Assembly: GCA_046582115.1 (NCBI GenBank) | Contig: JAYGFA010000051.1 | Location: forward strand, 1 to 7,349 | Direction: 5' to 3' | DNA length: 7,349 nucleotides | Origin: UBA11889 sp046582115 | GTDB taxonomy: Bacteria; Pseudomonadota; Gammaproteobacteria; Pseudomonadales; Azotimanducaceae | Shown: positions 1-6,669 of the stretch, piece by piece | How positions within the stretch are numbered: the stretch's first letter is position 1 | Layout: each line of letters starts with the position of its first letter | Notes under the pieces: generated by a model | The model's database searches: none | Told to the model about the DNA's origin: nothing | Seen by the model: only the letters and a program-made list of their open reading frames with translations | Made by a program: the position numbers and the translations under genes

Positions 1-799
1 CAATGCTCCCTGCCATAAACCAAATCATCGTGTCCGCAAAGAAGTCAGCGCCACCCTCGTAGACCTGCGTGACGATGTACGGTACGGCGATGGTGTAAGC
101 ACCCGCATTAAATAGTGATGAGAGGAAATTAAGTCCGATGACGTTCCGTATTAACGGAAGGCCCCAAAAGAGCTCGAAACTTCGAGCGAGGCCGCGGCTT
201 GAATCCACAGACTCCTCAGCGCGTATAGCGGGAGGTAATGCGGGGAGTCGACTGAGGGCAAAAGCCGAAGCCGCTATCACCGTGGCCTGAATTACGAGGA
301 TTTGTCGGATTCCGATCGCTTCTAACTTACCACCGATCCACACGCCCACAAGGCCAGCCAATGTGGTTATCACGGTTGTGACGGTGACGGTCCGTTGGAT
401 GTCGAAACGGGTGACGCGATTGATGATTGATTGACGAGCTGGGTCGCTGAGGGCCTGTAATAAAGCCATACCCAATCCAAATAGGAAGGCGACTTGCAAG
501 GTGATTGAACCCGCCATCGGAATGAGGAGAAGCGGCAGGACGACGGCGAATAGACTTATGAAGAGAATCAGGTTGCGCGCGTCTGCTCTGTCGGCCCAGA
601 AGCCACCGATGAGCAACACCGCTAGCGGCGCCAGTTCCATGAAAAATCGAATCCAGGCGTAAGTGCCGGGCGAAGTCTCGAGGATGCCAACGAATATCCA
701 AGCAATTAGAAACCCGTGAAGACTGATTGCCGTCATCCACAGGCTTGACCCAGATAGGTACCAGCGAAACGCTGATGGATGGGGCAAGTGGACTGACAT
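1..799 (-). CDS. MFS transporter, N-terminal part (runs off the window)
   Basis: This is an inner-membrane carrier of the major facilitator superfamily, probably of the MFS_3/EntS-like exporter type. The frame is open for 266 codons from ATG at 799 to the window edge, so the C-terminal part is missing. Hydrophobic segments lie near residues 22-40, 50-67, 77-95, 98-116, 139-157, 165-183, 219-240 and 255 onward, the usual spacing for the first half plus the start of the second. The loop after the second segment carries the MFS motif A (GGFWADRADAR, 65-75). DPARQ (119-123) after the fourth segment is typical of MFS_3-like proteins. A central hydrophilic loop (about 185-215) separates the two halves. 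ATG 799 is the first start after an in-frame stop, the one that ends the upstream dehydrogenase gene, and it leaves a short cytoplasmic N-terminus. No clear ribosome binding site precedes it. It is probably co-transcribed with the two oxidoreductase genes. The substrate and direction of transport are unknown. Confidence 0.88.
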   Translation of the reverse strand, partial: MSVHLPHPSAFRWYLSGSSLWMTAISLHGFLIAWIFVGILETSPGTYAWIRFFMELAPLAVLLIGGFWADRADARNLILFISLFAVVLPLLLIPMAGSITLQVAFLFGLGMALLQALSDPARQSIINRVTRFDIQRTVTVTTVITTLAGLVGVWIGGKLEAIGIRQILVIQATVIAASAFALSRLPALPPAIRAEESVDSSRGLARSFELFWGLPLIRNVIGLNFLSSLFNAGAYTIAVPYIVTQVYEGGADFFADTMIWFMAGSI

Positions 800-837
800 T
801 TCGAACGATGATACAGCGGCAGCTTGTTGTTTAATTT

Positions 838-873
838 GAGCTTGCTTCGGAGGTCGAGAGCCCAGAGCTTGCT
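838..873. repeat. 9-bp direct repeat GAGCTTGCT, two copies
   Basis: Identical copies lie at 838-846 and 865-873, starting 27 bases apart. They fall in the 72-base gap between the dehydrogenase and transporter genes, and the second copy runs into the dehydrogenase stop codon. A regulator site is possible but nothing else supports it, and chance similarity is also plausible. Confidence 0.3.
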
Positions 874-1657
874 AGACCTTGTAGCCACCATCCACGCTGA
901 TGACTTGACCCGTAATCCCAGCTGATTCGTCGGCGGCAAGCAATGCCGCCATCGGACCCAATTCTTCTGGCTCAAGTATTCGGTTTTGTAGGTTTTCGGA
1001 CGCAATTCGTGTTCTTTCTATCTCGACCGACGTACGCCGCGTCGATGCCATGGCTTCAAGATCAACGAGTTGCGTATTTGTCCAGCCCGGGCATAGGCAA
1101 TTGACGGTGACACCTTGTTTAGCCACTTCCGCTGCCATTGCTCGTGTGAGTCCGATGAGACCGTGTTTTGCCGCGGAATACGCTGGATGACCGCCGGAAC
1201 GCTTAGCGTAACCGGAGCCGATATTGATGATGCGTCCGTGACCGCGTTCGATCATCGCTGGCAGCACCACTCGACTTGCGCGGTAGGCTGAAAATAGATT
1301 CAGGTCGACGTTGGCGACGAACAGTCGATCGTCAATCTGCTCTTTTGAGAGTCCGCCAGTATCGCTAAGACCGGTTCCACCACCGGCATTGTTAACGAGT
1401 ATGTCGATTTCCCCGAGGTTGCTCCTTATGCTTTCGACGCATTCTCCGATTGCGTCGAATGACATTGCATCACAAACCACAGCCACAGCGCTGACCCGCA
1501 AAGACCTTATTTCATTGGCGACGCCGTCGATTTCGGCTTTTGTACGGGCACTGACCGCGACGTCGGCTCCCTGACGCGCCATCGCTAGCGCGATCGCTCG
1601 ACCAATCCCGCGACCTCCGCCGGTGATCCAGGCGCAGCGTCCGTCCAACCCTGGCAT
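872..1657 (-). CDS. Short-chain dehydrogenase/reductase (classical SDR)
   Basis: This is a cytosolic NAD(P)-dependent oxidoreductase of 261 residues, the standard size for classical SDRs, which interconvert alcohols and ketones. The Rossmann glycine motif TGGGRGIG is at 12-19 and NNAG at 89-92. The catalytic tetrad is complete: Asn116, Ser148 (in NIGSGY), Tyr160 and Lys164 (YSAAK). PG at 190-191 and the C-terminal ITGQVISVDGGY (248-259) are typical of the FabG-like branch. Arg38 just after the second strand and the lack of an acidic residue there hint at NADP(H) preference, which is an inference. The region 195-228 is the variable substrate loop and gives no substrate. A weak site (GAGAA) lies 6 bases before the ATG. 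The gene starts 39 bases after the LLM oxidoreductase gene and precedes the transporter, so the two enzymes may handle the same compound. It is less likely to be the fatty-acid FabG itself, because no other fatty-acid gene is nearby. Confidence 0.93.
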   Translation of the reverse strand: MPGLDGRCAWITGGGRGIGRAIALAMARQGADVAVSARTKAEIDGVANEIRSLRVSAVAVVCDAMSFDAIGECVESIRSNLGEIDILVNNAGGGTGLSDTGGLSKEQIDDRLFVANVDLNLFSAYRASRVVLPAMIERGHGRIINIGSGYAKRSGGHPAYSAAKHGLIGLTRAMAAEVAKQGVTVNCLCPGWTNTQLVDLEAMASTRRTSVEIERTRIASENLQNRILEPEELGPMAALLAADESAGITGQVISVDGGYKV

Positions 1658-1696
1658 CGTTATTTCTCGATCATAGGGTGATTGCCACGAATCGGA

Positions 1697-2563
1697 TTAC
1701 GAAGGATTCACGGCATCGAAATACTGCCGAGCCGCGGCGAGGTGATCGTCGACGGTTTGATTACCGGCATTGTGAGTGGCGATGGCCATGTGGGTGCAGC
1801 CTAGAGCTCGCCAGCGGTCGGCGTGCTTTTGCCAACGTTCAGGGGTCCCACCGGCACATTGGGCCTGCGCTTGGATGCCGAAGCCGTCCCACGACAGGCC
1901 AGCTTCCGCACGTTCATTCTTGATGGTTTCGATGGCCGCGGCGGATGCTTCGTTTGGTCCCCCAAGCGGGAACCAACCTTGGCCCATTCGAGCACAACGC
2001 AATAATAAAGCGCGCGCGATGCCACCAAACCAAATCGGAATCGGATGCGCCGGCCTTGGAAGGATGCTGGCTTGTGTGACCGTATGAAAATCACCGTTAA
2101 AGGTCAGATTGTCAGATTCCCAAAGGTTCCGGATTAGTTCGATTTGTTCGGCTTGCCGTTTGCCTCTGGCAGCGAAGGGGACGGCCAACGCTTCGTATTC
2201 CACTTCATTCCAGCCGGTACCGATGCCAAGCCGGAAACGGTAGTTCGACAAAATCGCGAGTTCTGTTGCTTGTTTGGCGACTAGGGCAGTTTGGCGCTGC
2301 GGTAGGATCAAGACCGACGTGGCAAATACAATTTTCTCGGTTACCGCCGCCATGAATGAGAAAACGGTAAAGGGTTCATGGAAGGCGACGTCTTTGTCGT
2401 AGGGGCCTCTCCATCCACCCGGTCGATTCGGGTCTGCGCCCAGGACGTGGTCGTAGATCAGCATGTGGTCCGCGCCCATTGCCTCGGCGCCTTGCGCGTA
2501 TGCCTTAATCGCCCCGGGATCGTTACCAATTTCGTGGTGTGGAAAGACGATTCCGAATTTCAT
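1697..2563 (-). CDS. LLM-class flavin/F420-type oxidoreductase
   Basis: This is a luciferase-like monooxygenase superfamily protein (288 residues, TIM-barrel fold), closest in pattern to the TIGR03619 (Rv2161c-like) group annotated as F420-dependent. Visible family features are MKFGIVFPH at the N-terminus (first strand), YDH (37-39), HEPF (62-65), the stretch ILPQRQTALVAKQ (86-98), and RLGIGTGWNEVEYEAL (111-126) followed by RGKRQAEQIELIRNLW (133-148). PIPIWFGG (174-181) is the late-barrel cofactor-binding strand. The position usually occupied by a glycine before the RF(R)LGIG segment is Tyr108 (SNYRF). The sequence does not decide between FMN and F420, and no F420 biosynthesis gene is in the window. 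It is the first gene of the leftward unit and has a good ribosome binding site. Its partners are the dehydrogenase 39 bases downstream and the transporter beyond. The substrate is unknown. Confidence 0.92.
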   Translation of the reverse strand: MKFGIVFPHHEIGNDPGAIKAYAQGAEAMGADHMLIYDHVLGADPNRPGGWRGPYDKDVAFHEPFTVFSFMAAVTEKIVFATSVLILPQRQTALVAKQATELAILSNYRFRLGIGTGWNEVEYEALAVPFAARGKRQAEQIELIRNLWESDNLTFNGDFHTVTQASILPRPAHPIPIWFGGIARALLLRCARMGQGWFPLGGPNEASAAAIETIKNERAEAGLSWDGFGIQAQAQCAGGTPERWQKHADRWRALGCTHMAIATHNAGNQTVDDHLAAARQYFDAVNPS

Positions 2564-2571
2564 GCACTAGC

Positions 2572-2577
2572 CCTTCC
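2572..2577 (-). promoter_or_regulatory. Ribosome binding site of the LLM oxidoreductase gene
   Basis: On the minus strand GGAAGG ends 8 bases before the ATG at 2563. It confirms that start, which also gives the standard family N-terminus. It is the strongest such site in the leftward group, fitting the first gene of an operon. Confidence 0.6.
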
Positions 2578-2610
2578 GCAATCGGACTGACGACACTAGA
2601 CGCGCGAAAG

Positions 2611-2639
2611 TTGGATTGCAATTTATCCGCGGCTAAAAT
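2611..2639 (+). promoter_or_regulatory. Putative sigma-70-type promoter for ileS
   Basis: TTGGAT (2611-2616) and TAAAAT (2634-2639) are separated by exactly 17 bases. The -10 box matches the TATAAT consensus at five of six positions, the -35 box at only three. The predicted transcript would begin near 2646, leaving a leader of about 150 bases before the ileS start. The opposite strand has a weaker pair, TTGCAA and TAGTGT with a 17-base spacer between about 2593 and 2621, which could drive the leftward genes. If both are real the two promoters overlap. Confidence 0.4.
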
Positions 2640-2681
2640 GCCCGCCTCGTGGTATTCAGAATTATGCGGCGACGTAGCGTT

Positions 2682-2723
2682 CTGTCTATCGCAAGACCAT
2701 GCCAACAACGGTTGGGATGACAG
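2682..2723 (+). promoter_or_regulatory. Interrupted hairpin in the ileS leader
   Basis: The 3' arm GTTGGGATGACAG (2711-2723) is continuous. It can pair with three blocks of the 5' side: CCAAC (2702-2706, closing an AACG loop), ATC (2688-2690) and CTGTC (2682-2686), with an 11-base and a 1-base bulge between blocks. It is not followed by a T-run, so it is not a standard terminator. No T-box element (the conserved AGGGTGG-type antiterminator stretch) is visible. It may be a leader structure affecting ileS expression or a chance fold. Confidence 0.3.
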
Positions 2724-2782
2724 GGCTAAAGGTAAGTCGCCGAATTACGGCCCGAGCCTTGGACATGAGAGCTGGGCTTCAC

Positions 2783-2786
2783 GGAG
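2783..2786 (+). promoter_or_regulatory. Ribosome binding site deciding the ileS start
   Basis: GGAG lies 8 bases before ATG 2795. The frame is open further upstream, with ATGs at 2699, 2717 and 2765, but none of those has a comparable site. The residues they would add do not resemble the synthetase N-terminus. Confidence 0.65.
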
Positions 2787-2794
2787 CGGAAAAC

Positions 2795-5700
2795 ATGGCA
2801 GAGTCAGGCGAATATTCAGCGTCATTTCCATTCGTGAAGATGGAGCACGACATCCTTGCTTTATGGGAAGAAGAGCGGGTGTTCGAAAAATCATTGGAGT
2901 TCACGAGAGATAAAAAGCCGTATATTTTTTATGACGGCCCGCCATTTGCCACGGGCCTTCCTCATCATGGAACTTTGCTTGCTTCCATCATCAAGGACGT
3001 TGTACCGCGCTATTGGACGATGAGGGGTCGATATGTCTTGCGCCGTTTCGGTTGGGATTGCCATGGACTGCCGATCGAACACGAAATTGACCAGCAACTG
3101 GGCATGTCGGCTCAGGAAGCCGTAGCGAAACTAGGAGTTGCCGGTTACAACGCCGAATGCCGAAGCATCGTCGAAAAGTATGTTGACCAGTGGCGCACCA
3201 TCATCACGCGGATTGGTCGTTGGGTCGATTTCGACAACGACTACAAAACCATGGATGCCTGGTATATGGAATCCGTCTGGTGGGTGGTGAAGCAACTTTG
3301 GGACAAGGGCCTAATTTATCGAGGTGAAAAGGTGATGCCGGTTTCTACAGCCCTTGAGACTGTCTTGGCGAACTTCGAGGCAACGTTAAATTATAAGGAT
3401 GTGCAGGACCCCGCGATTACCGTGCTGTTTCGCCTCGCGGATGAGGATGCGTTCATTGCCGCATGGACGACGACTCCGTGGACTTTACCTTCGAACCTAG
3501 CGCTGTGTGTGGGAGCAGACATCGATTATGTGGGCGTTACCGATCAGGAATCTGGCCGCCTCGTCTACCTAGCGGAAGCGCGCCTTGAAGAATATGGCGC
3601 CAAGCACCAGCTGACAGTTGAAAACCATCTAAAAGGTTCCGACCTAGTGGGTAAGAAATACGTACCGCCGTTTGAGTACTTTATCTCCGAAGCTGAACAA
3701 GGGGCATTTGTAGTCGTGGCTGATGATTACGTCACCACCGATGAAGGCACCGGAATCGTTCACCAAGCTCCCGCTTTTGGTGAGGACGATTACCGGGTAC
3801 TCCGGGCTAACGGCATTAATGCATTTGTGTGTCCGGTCACCATGGGTGGACGGTTCACTGAGGAAGTTAAAGATTTCGCGGGAAAGCGAGTGAAGGATGC
3901 CGACAAGGACATTATTCAGCTCCTAAGGGAGTCGGACGTTGTTTGGGATCAGGAAACGATCCAGCACAGTTACCCGTATTGCTATCGATCCGATACCCCA
4001 CTCATCTATCGAGCGGTGCCCTCGTGGTTCGTACGGGTAACAGATTTCATCGACGACATGGCGGCTGCAAACGAACAAATTCTTTGGGTACCCGGCCATA
4101 TCAAGGAAGGTCGATTTGGTCACTGGCTAGAGTCGGCGATCGACTGGGCGATTTCCCGTAACCGCGTATGGGGAAATCCACTCCCTATATGGGAAAACCA
4201 TGTTACCGGAAACCAAATCTGTGTTGGCTCGATCGACGAGCTGGAACAACTGAGCGGAGAACGTGTCGAGGACTTGCACCGCGAATTTGTTGATCCCCTG
4301 GAGTTCGAAGTTGATGGCGAAGAGGGAGTGTACCGTCGGGTCGAAGAAGTGCTTGATTGTTGGTTTGAGTCGGGTTCGATGCCCTATGCCCAGTTGCACT
4401 ACCCGTTCGAGAACGAAAGGGTTTTTGAACAAGGCTTCCCAGCTGAGTTTATCGCTGAGGGCTTGGATCAAACCCGTGGCTGGTTTTATACCCTCACCGT
4501 GCTTGCCGCCGCGTTGTACGAAAAACCTGCGTTTCGCAATGTGATCGTCAATGGGATGGTAATGGCCGAAGACGGCAAGAAGATGTCCAAGAGCCAAGAA
4601 AATTACACGCCACCGGGAGAACTGATGGAGACGTATGGCGCGGACGCATTGCGGCTCTACCTCATCAATTCCGGTTTGGTTCGGGGTGAAGAACAGCGGT
4701 TTGCGGACAGCGGCGTTCGGGACATGGCGCGAAGAGCGTTGCTGCCGTGGTACAACGCCTTTGCTTTTCTTGAGACGTATGCGGCCATTGATAATTGGAC
4801 GCCTGATAAAGGCGACTACATTGGCAGCAACATCCTGGACCAATGGATCCTTTCTAAGCTCCAGACCCTCAAAGCCGGAATCCGCAACGAGATGGAACGA
4901 TATCGTCTCGATAACGTGGTGCCCAAGCTATTCGACTTTATCGAGGATCTGACGAATTGGTACATAAGATTGAATCGCTCGCGGTTCTGGGGAGATGACA
5001 TAACCGCAGATAAGATCGCCGCGTACTCGACCCTCTATAGGGCTGTACGCGAGCTTTCCATTGTTATGGCGCCATTTGCGCCGTTTCTCTCGGAGCACGT
5101 GTATCGTCAGATCTCGGCATTAGCCGAGGAGATACCCAAACCCTCGTCCGTTCACCTGTGCACCTATCCGGAGGCTGACAGTGCGGAGATTCATCGCGAT
5201 CTTGAAGATGCAGTGGCACGCATGCAGCAAGTGGTTTTGTTGGGTCGGAGAAAACGGGAAGAGGTGAAGATCAACCTGCGAACGCCACTATCGGTCGTGA
5301 CGATCGTCCACCACGATCGCAACGTTTTGGACGTCATTCGAGGGCTGGAGCGGTATGTGCGCTCAGAACTCAACGTGAAGGAAGTCAGGTACTCGACCGA
5401 AGAAACCAAATACATTGAGTTATACGCGAAGCCTAACTTTCCGGTATTGGGCAAACGGCTTGGGAAACGAATGAAAGAATATCAGGGCTTGATCGAGGCG
5501 ATGACGCCCGATGATATTGCTCACTTTCACGACGAGAGCGGGATCGCGCTTGGTGGAGAAACTTTTTCCACCGAGGAGATTCAGGTGTTTCGAGAGGCGA
5601 AATCTGGGACTAACGTGATCACCGATCGATTGATATCGATCGATCTAGTTTGCGAACTAAACGACAGTCTCGTGATGGAGGGGTACGCGCGGGAAGCCGT

Positions 5701-5929
5701 TAACCGTATCCAACGAGCGCGTCGAAAGATCGGATTAGAGGTATCTGACCGAATTCGGCTTGTGTATTCGGGTGACCAACGTGTGCTTGAAGCACTGGAA
5801 AAGCATGCTGAATACGTTGCGAGTGAAACGCTTGCAACCGAATTCAAATCGGGCCCGACTCAGCAGTTCGACGCCGAAATTGATGGCATGCGTTTGGGAT
5901 TTGATATCTCGTTAGCAGGGAGTAATTGA
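2795..5929 (+). CDS. ileS: Isoleucyl-tRNA synthetase, eukaryotic-type (IleS2)
   Basis: This cytosolic enzyme charges tRNA-Ile with isoleucine using ATP and edits mischarged valine. From ATG 2795 it has 1044 residues, the usual size for type 2 (eukaryotic-like) bacterial IleRS. Domain order: catalytic fold with the class I signature at 57-60, GWDCHGLPIE (86-95), the CP1 editing insertion with WTTTPWTLPSN (224-234) and GTGIVHQAPAFGEDDY (318-333), return to the catalytic fold with DCWFESGSMPYAQ (521-533) and EGLDQTRGWFY (555-565), KMSKS (596-600), then the anticodon-binding helices and a type 2 C-terminal region. There is no cysteine-rich C-terminal zinc finger, unlike type 1 enzymes such as that of E. 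coli. Oddity: the HxGH signature reads HHGT, with Thr60 in place of the last histidine. Type 2 enzymes are generally insensitive to mupirocin, so that is expected here but not shown. The glutathione transferase gene follows after 2 bases, and the lspA gene often found behind ileS is absent. Confidence 0.97.
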   Translation: MAESGEYSASFPFVKMEHDILALWEEERVFEKSLEFTRDKKPYIFYDGPPFATGLPHHGTLLASIIKDVVPRYWTMRGRYVLRRFGWDCHGLPIEHEIDQQLGMSAQEAVAKLGVAGYNAECRSIVEKYVDQWRTIITRIGRWVDFDNDYKTMDAWYMESVWWVVKQLWDKGLIYRGEKVMPVSTALETVLANFEATLNYKDVQDPAITVLFRLADEDAFIAAWTTTPWTLPSNLALCVGADIDYVGVTDQESGRLVYLAEARLEEYGAKHQLTVENHLKGSDLVGKKYVPPFEYFISEAEQGAFVVVADDYVTTDEGTGIVHQAPAFGEDDYRVLRANGINAFVCPVTMGGRFTEEVKDFAGKRVKDADKDIIQLLRESDVVWDQETIQHSYPYCYRSDTPLIYRAVPSWFVRVTDFIDDMAAANEQILWVPGHIKEGRFGHWLESAIDWAISRNRVWGNPLPIWENHVTGNQICVGSIDELEQLSGERVEDLHREFVDPLEFEVDGEEGVYRRVEEVLDCWFESGSMPYAQLHYPFENERVFEQGFPAEFIAEGLDQTRGWFYTLTVLAAALYEKPAFRNVIVNGMVMAEDGKKMSKSQENYTPPGELMETYGADALRLYLINSGLVRGEEQRFADSGVRDMARRALLPWYNAFAFLETYAAIDNWTPDKGDYIGSNILDQWILSKLQTLKAGIRNEMERYRLDNVVPKLFDFIEDLTNWYIRLNRSRFWGDDITADKIAAYSTLYRAVRELSIVMAPFAPFLSEHVYRQISALAEEIPKPSSVHLCTYPEADSAEIHRDLEDAVARMQQVVLLGRRKREEVKINLRTPLSVVTIVHHDRNVLDVIRGLERYVRSELNVKEVRYSTEETKYIELYAKPNFPVLGKRLGKRMKEYQGLIEAMTPDDIAHFHDESGIALGGETFSTEEIQVFREAKSGTNVITDRLISIDLVCELNDSLVMEGYAREAVNRIQRARRKIGLEVSDRIRLVYSGDQRVLEALEKHAEYVASETLATEFKSGPTQQFDAEIDGMRLGFDISLAGSN
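5917..5922 (+). promoter_or_regulatory. Ribosome binding site of the glutathione transferase gene, inside ileS
   Basis: AGGGAG lies within the last codons of ileS, 9 bases before GTG 5932. It favours that GTG over TTG 5926 (only 3 bases away) and TTG 5935. The location suggests translational coupling to ileS. Confidence 0.6.
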
Positions 5930-5931
5930 TC

Positions 5932-6585
5932 GTGTTGGAATTTTATACGGCACCGACACCCAACGGCTGGAAGGTGGCTATGACACTTGAAGAAATGGAG
6001 CTTGATTACCGACTTCGAATGGTCAACTTGTCGGCGGGCGCGCAGCAAGAAGAGAGCTATCTTGCGATCAATCCGAATGGTCGCATACCCGCGATCGTTG
6101 ACGATGGATTCCCGGTCTTCGAATCAGGCGCTATCATGATCTACCTTGCCGAGAAGACCGGAAAGCTTATCCCCCGAGACGTCAACGGGCGATCGGAGGT
6201 AATTCAGTGGCTGATGTTTCAGATGGCGGGTATTGGGCCTATGCAAGGTCAGGCGGTCGTCTTTGTACGTTATTTCCCCGAGGATATCCCGGCCGCTAAA
6301 GATCGATACATCAATGAGTCACGAAGGCTTTACGAAGTTCTTGATCGCCACCTGGAAGGACGTGAATGGTTGGCGAATGATTTTTCGATTGCGGATATTG
6401 CCAACTGGTCGTGGATCCGTAGTCACAAATGGGCACGTGTCTCTGTTGAGGGTCTCGATAACCTGTCACGTTGGATGGATCAAATGCGGAATCGACCCGC
6501 ATGCGAACGAGGCGCCAACATCCCGCCGTCGCCGGGACGAGCAGACCTCGTCAAAAAGGGTGGGGCGGCCATCGTCACAACCTAG
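5932..6585 (+). CDS. Glutathione S-transferase, Nu-class (YfcG/YghU-like)
   Basis: This is a cytosolic thioredoxin-fold plus all-helical GST of 217 residues. The known E. coli relatives YfcG and YghU bind glutathione or its disulfide and act as disulfide-bond reductases. Starting at GTG 5932, the N-terminus MLEFYTAPTPNGWK aligns residue for residue with YfcG, placing Thr9 and Asn11 (the TPNG motif that contacts glutathione in that class) at the same numbers. Other marks are the cis-proline loop GRIPAIVD (50-57, Pro53), the glutathione-binding ESGAI (64-68), GPMQGQ (102-107) in the helical domain, and the SIADIA folding motif (152-157). There is no catalytic Tyr/Ser/Cys of the classical kind at the N-terminus, as expected for this class. 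It sits 2 bases behind ileS with its ribosome site inside it, so it is probably co-expressed. A redox or detoxification role is inferred from the family, and no substrate is indicated. Confidence 0.93.
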   Translation: MLEFYTAPTPNGWKVAMTLEEMELDYRLRMVNLSAGAQQEESYLAINPNGRIPAIVDDGFPVFESGAIMIYLAEKTGKLIPRDVNGRSEVIQWLMFQMAGIGPMQGQAVVFVRYFPEDIPAAKDRYINESRRLYEVLDRHLEGREWLANDFSIADIANWSWIRSHKWARVSVEGLDNLSRWMDQMRNRPACERGANIPPSPGRADLVKKGGAAIVTT

Positions 6586-6588
6586 AGG

Positions 6589-6613
6589 CGCGTTCTCTTG
6601 ATCATAGAACGTG
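6589..6613 (+). repeat. Inverted repeat in the gap after the GST gene
   Basis: CGTTCT (6591-6596) pairs perfectly with AGAACG (6606-6611) around a 9-base loop. One G-T and one further C-G pair extend the stem to 8. It lies just after the GST stop and has no T-run behind it, so it may be an mRNA end-protecting or processing hairpin rather than a terminator. Confidence 0.35.
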
Positions 6614-6660
6614 ACGTTGTCAAAGGGCGTTCCTGCATGGCACGCTTCTTTGAAAGTAAA

Positions 6661-6664
6661 GAGG
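6661..6664 (+). promoter_or_regulatory. Ribosome binding site deciding the DUF427 start
   Basis: GAGG lies 5 bases before ATG 6670. Upstream in-frame starts (TTG 6598, ATG 6637) lack a comparable site and would add 24 or 11 residues not found in the family. Confidence 0.5.
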
Positions 6665-6669
6665 TCGTG

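Noticed and set aside
327..740. A 137-codon plus-strand frame opposite the transporter
   Set aside because: It is rich in Arg, His and Ser with no domain, while the minus-strand frame shows membrane segments and MFS motif A.
2699..2794. A 32-residue N-terminal extension of the synthetase
   Set aside because: It has no ribosome site at its ATG, the residues do not resemble IleRS, and ATG 2795 has GGAG at good spacing just before the family-like N-terminus.
2640..2794. T-box riboswitch before ileS
   Set aside because: The conserved T-box antiterminator stretch and a terminator with T-run are both absent.
4127..4843. A 238-codon open frame on the minus strand inside ileS
   Set aside because: It lies wholly opposite strongly conserved synthetase motifs, including KMSKS, and its translation shows no recognisable domain. 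It is the reverse shadow of ileS.
5624..5641. Perfect inverted repeat GATCGAT/ATCGATC with a 4-base loop inside ileS
   Set aside because: It lies in conserved coding sequence and is easily explained by runs of Asp, Arg, Ile and Ser codons.
6598..6669. A longer DUF427 protein starting at TTG 6598 or ATG 6637
   Set aside because: Neither start has a supporting ribosome site, and the DUF427 domain begins exactly at ATG 6670 with GAGG before it.
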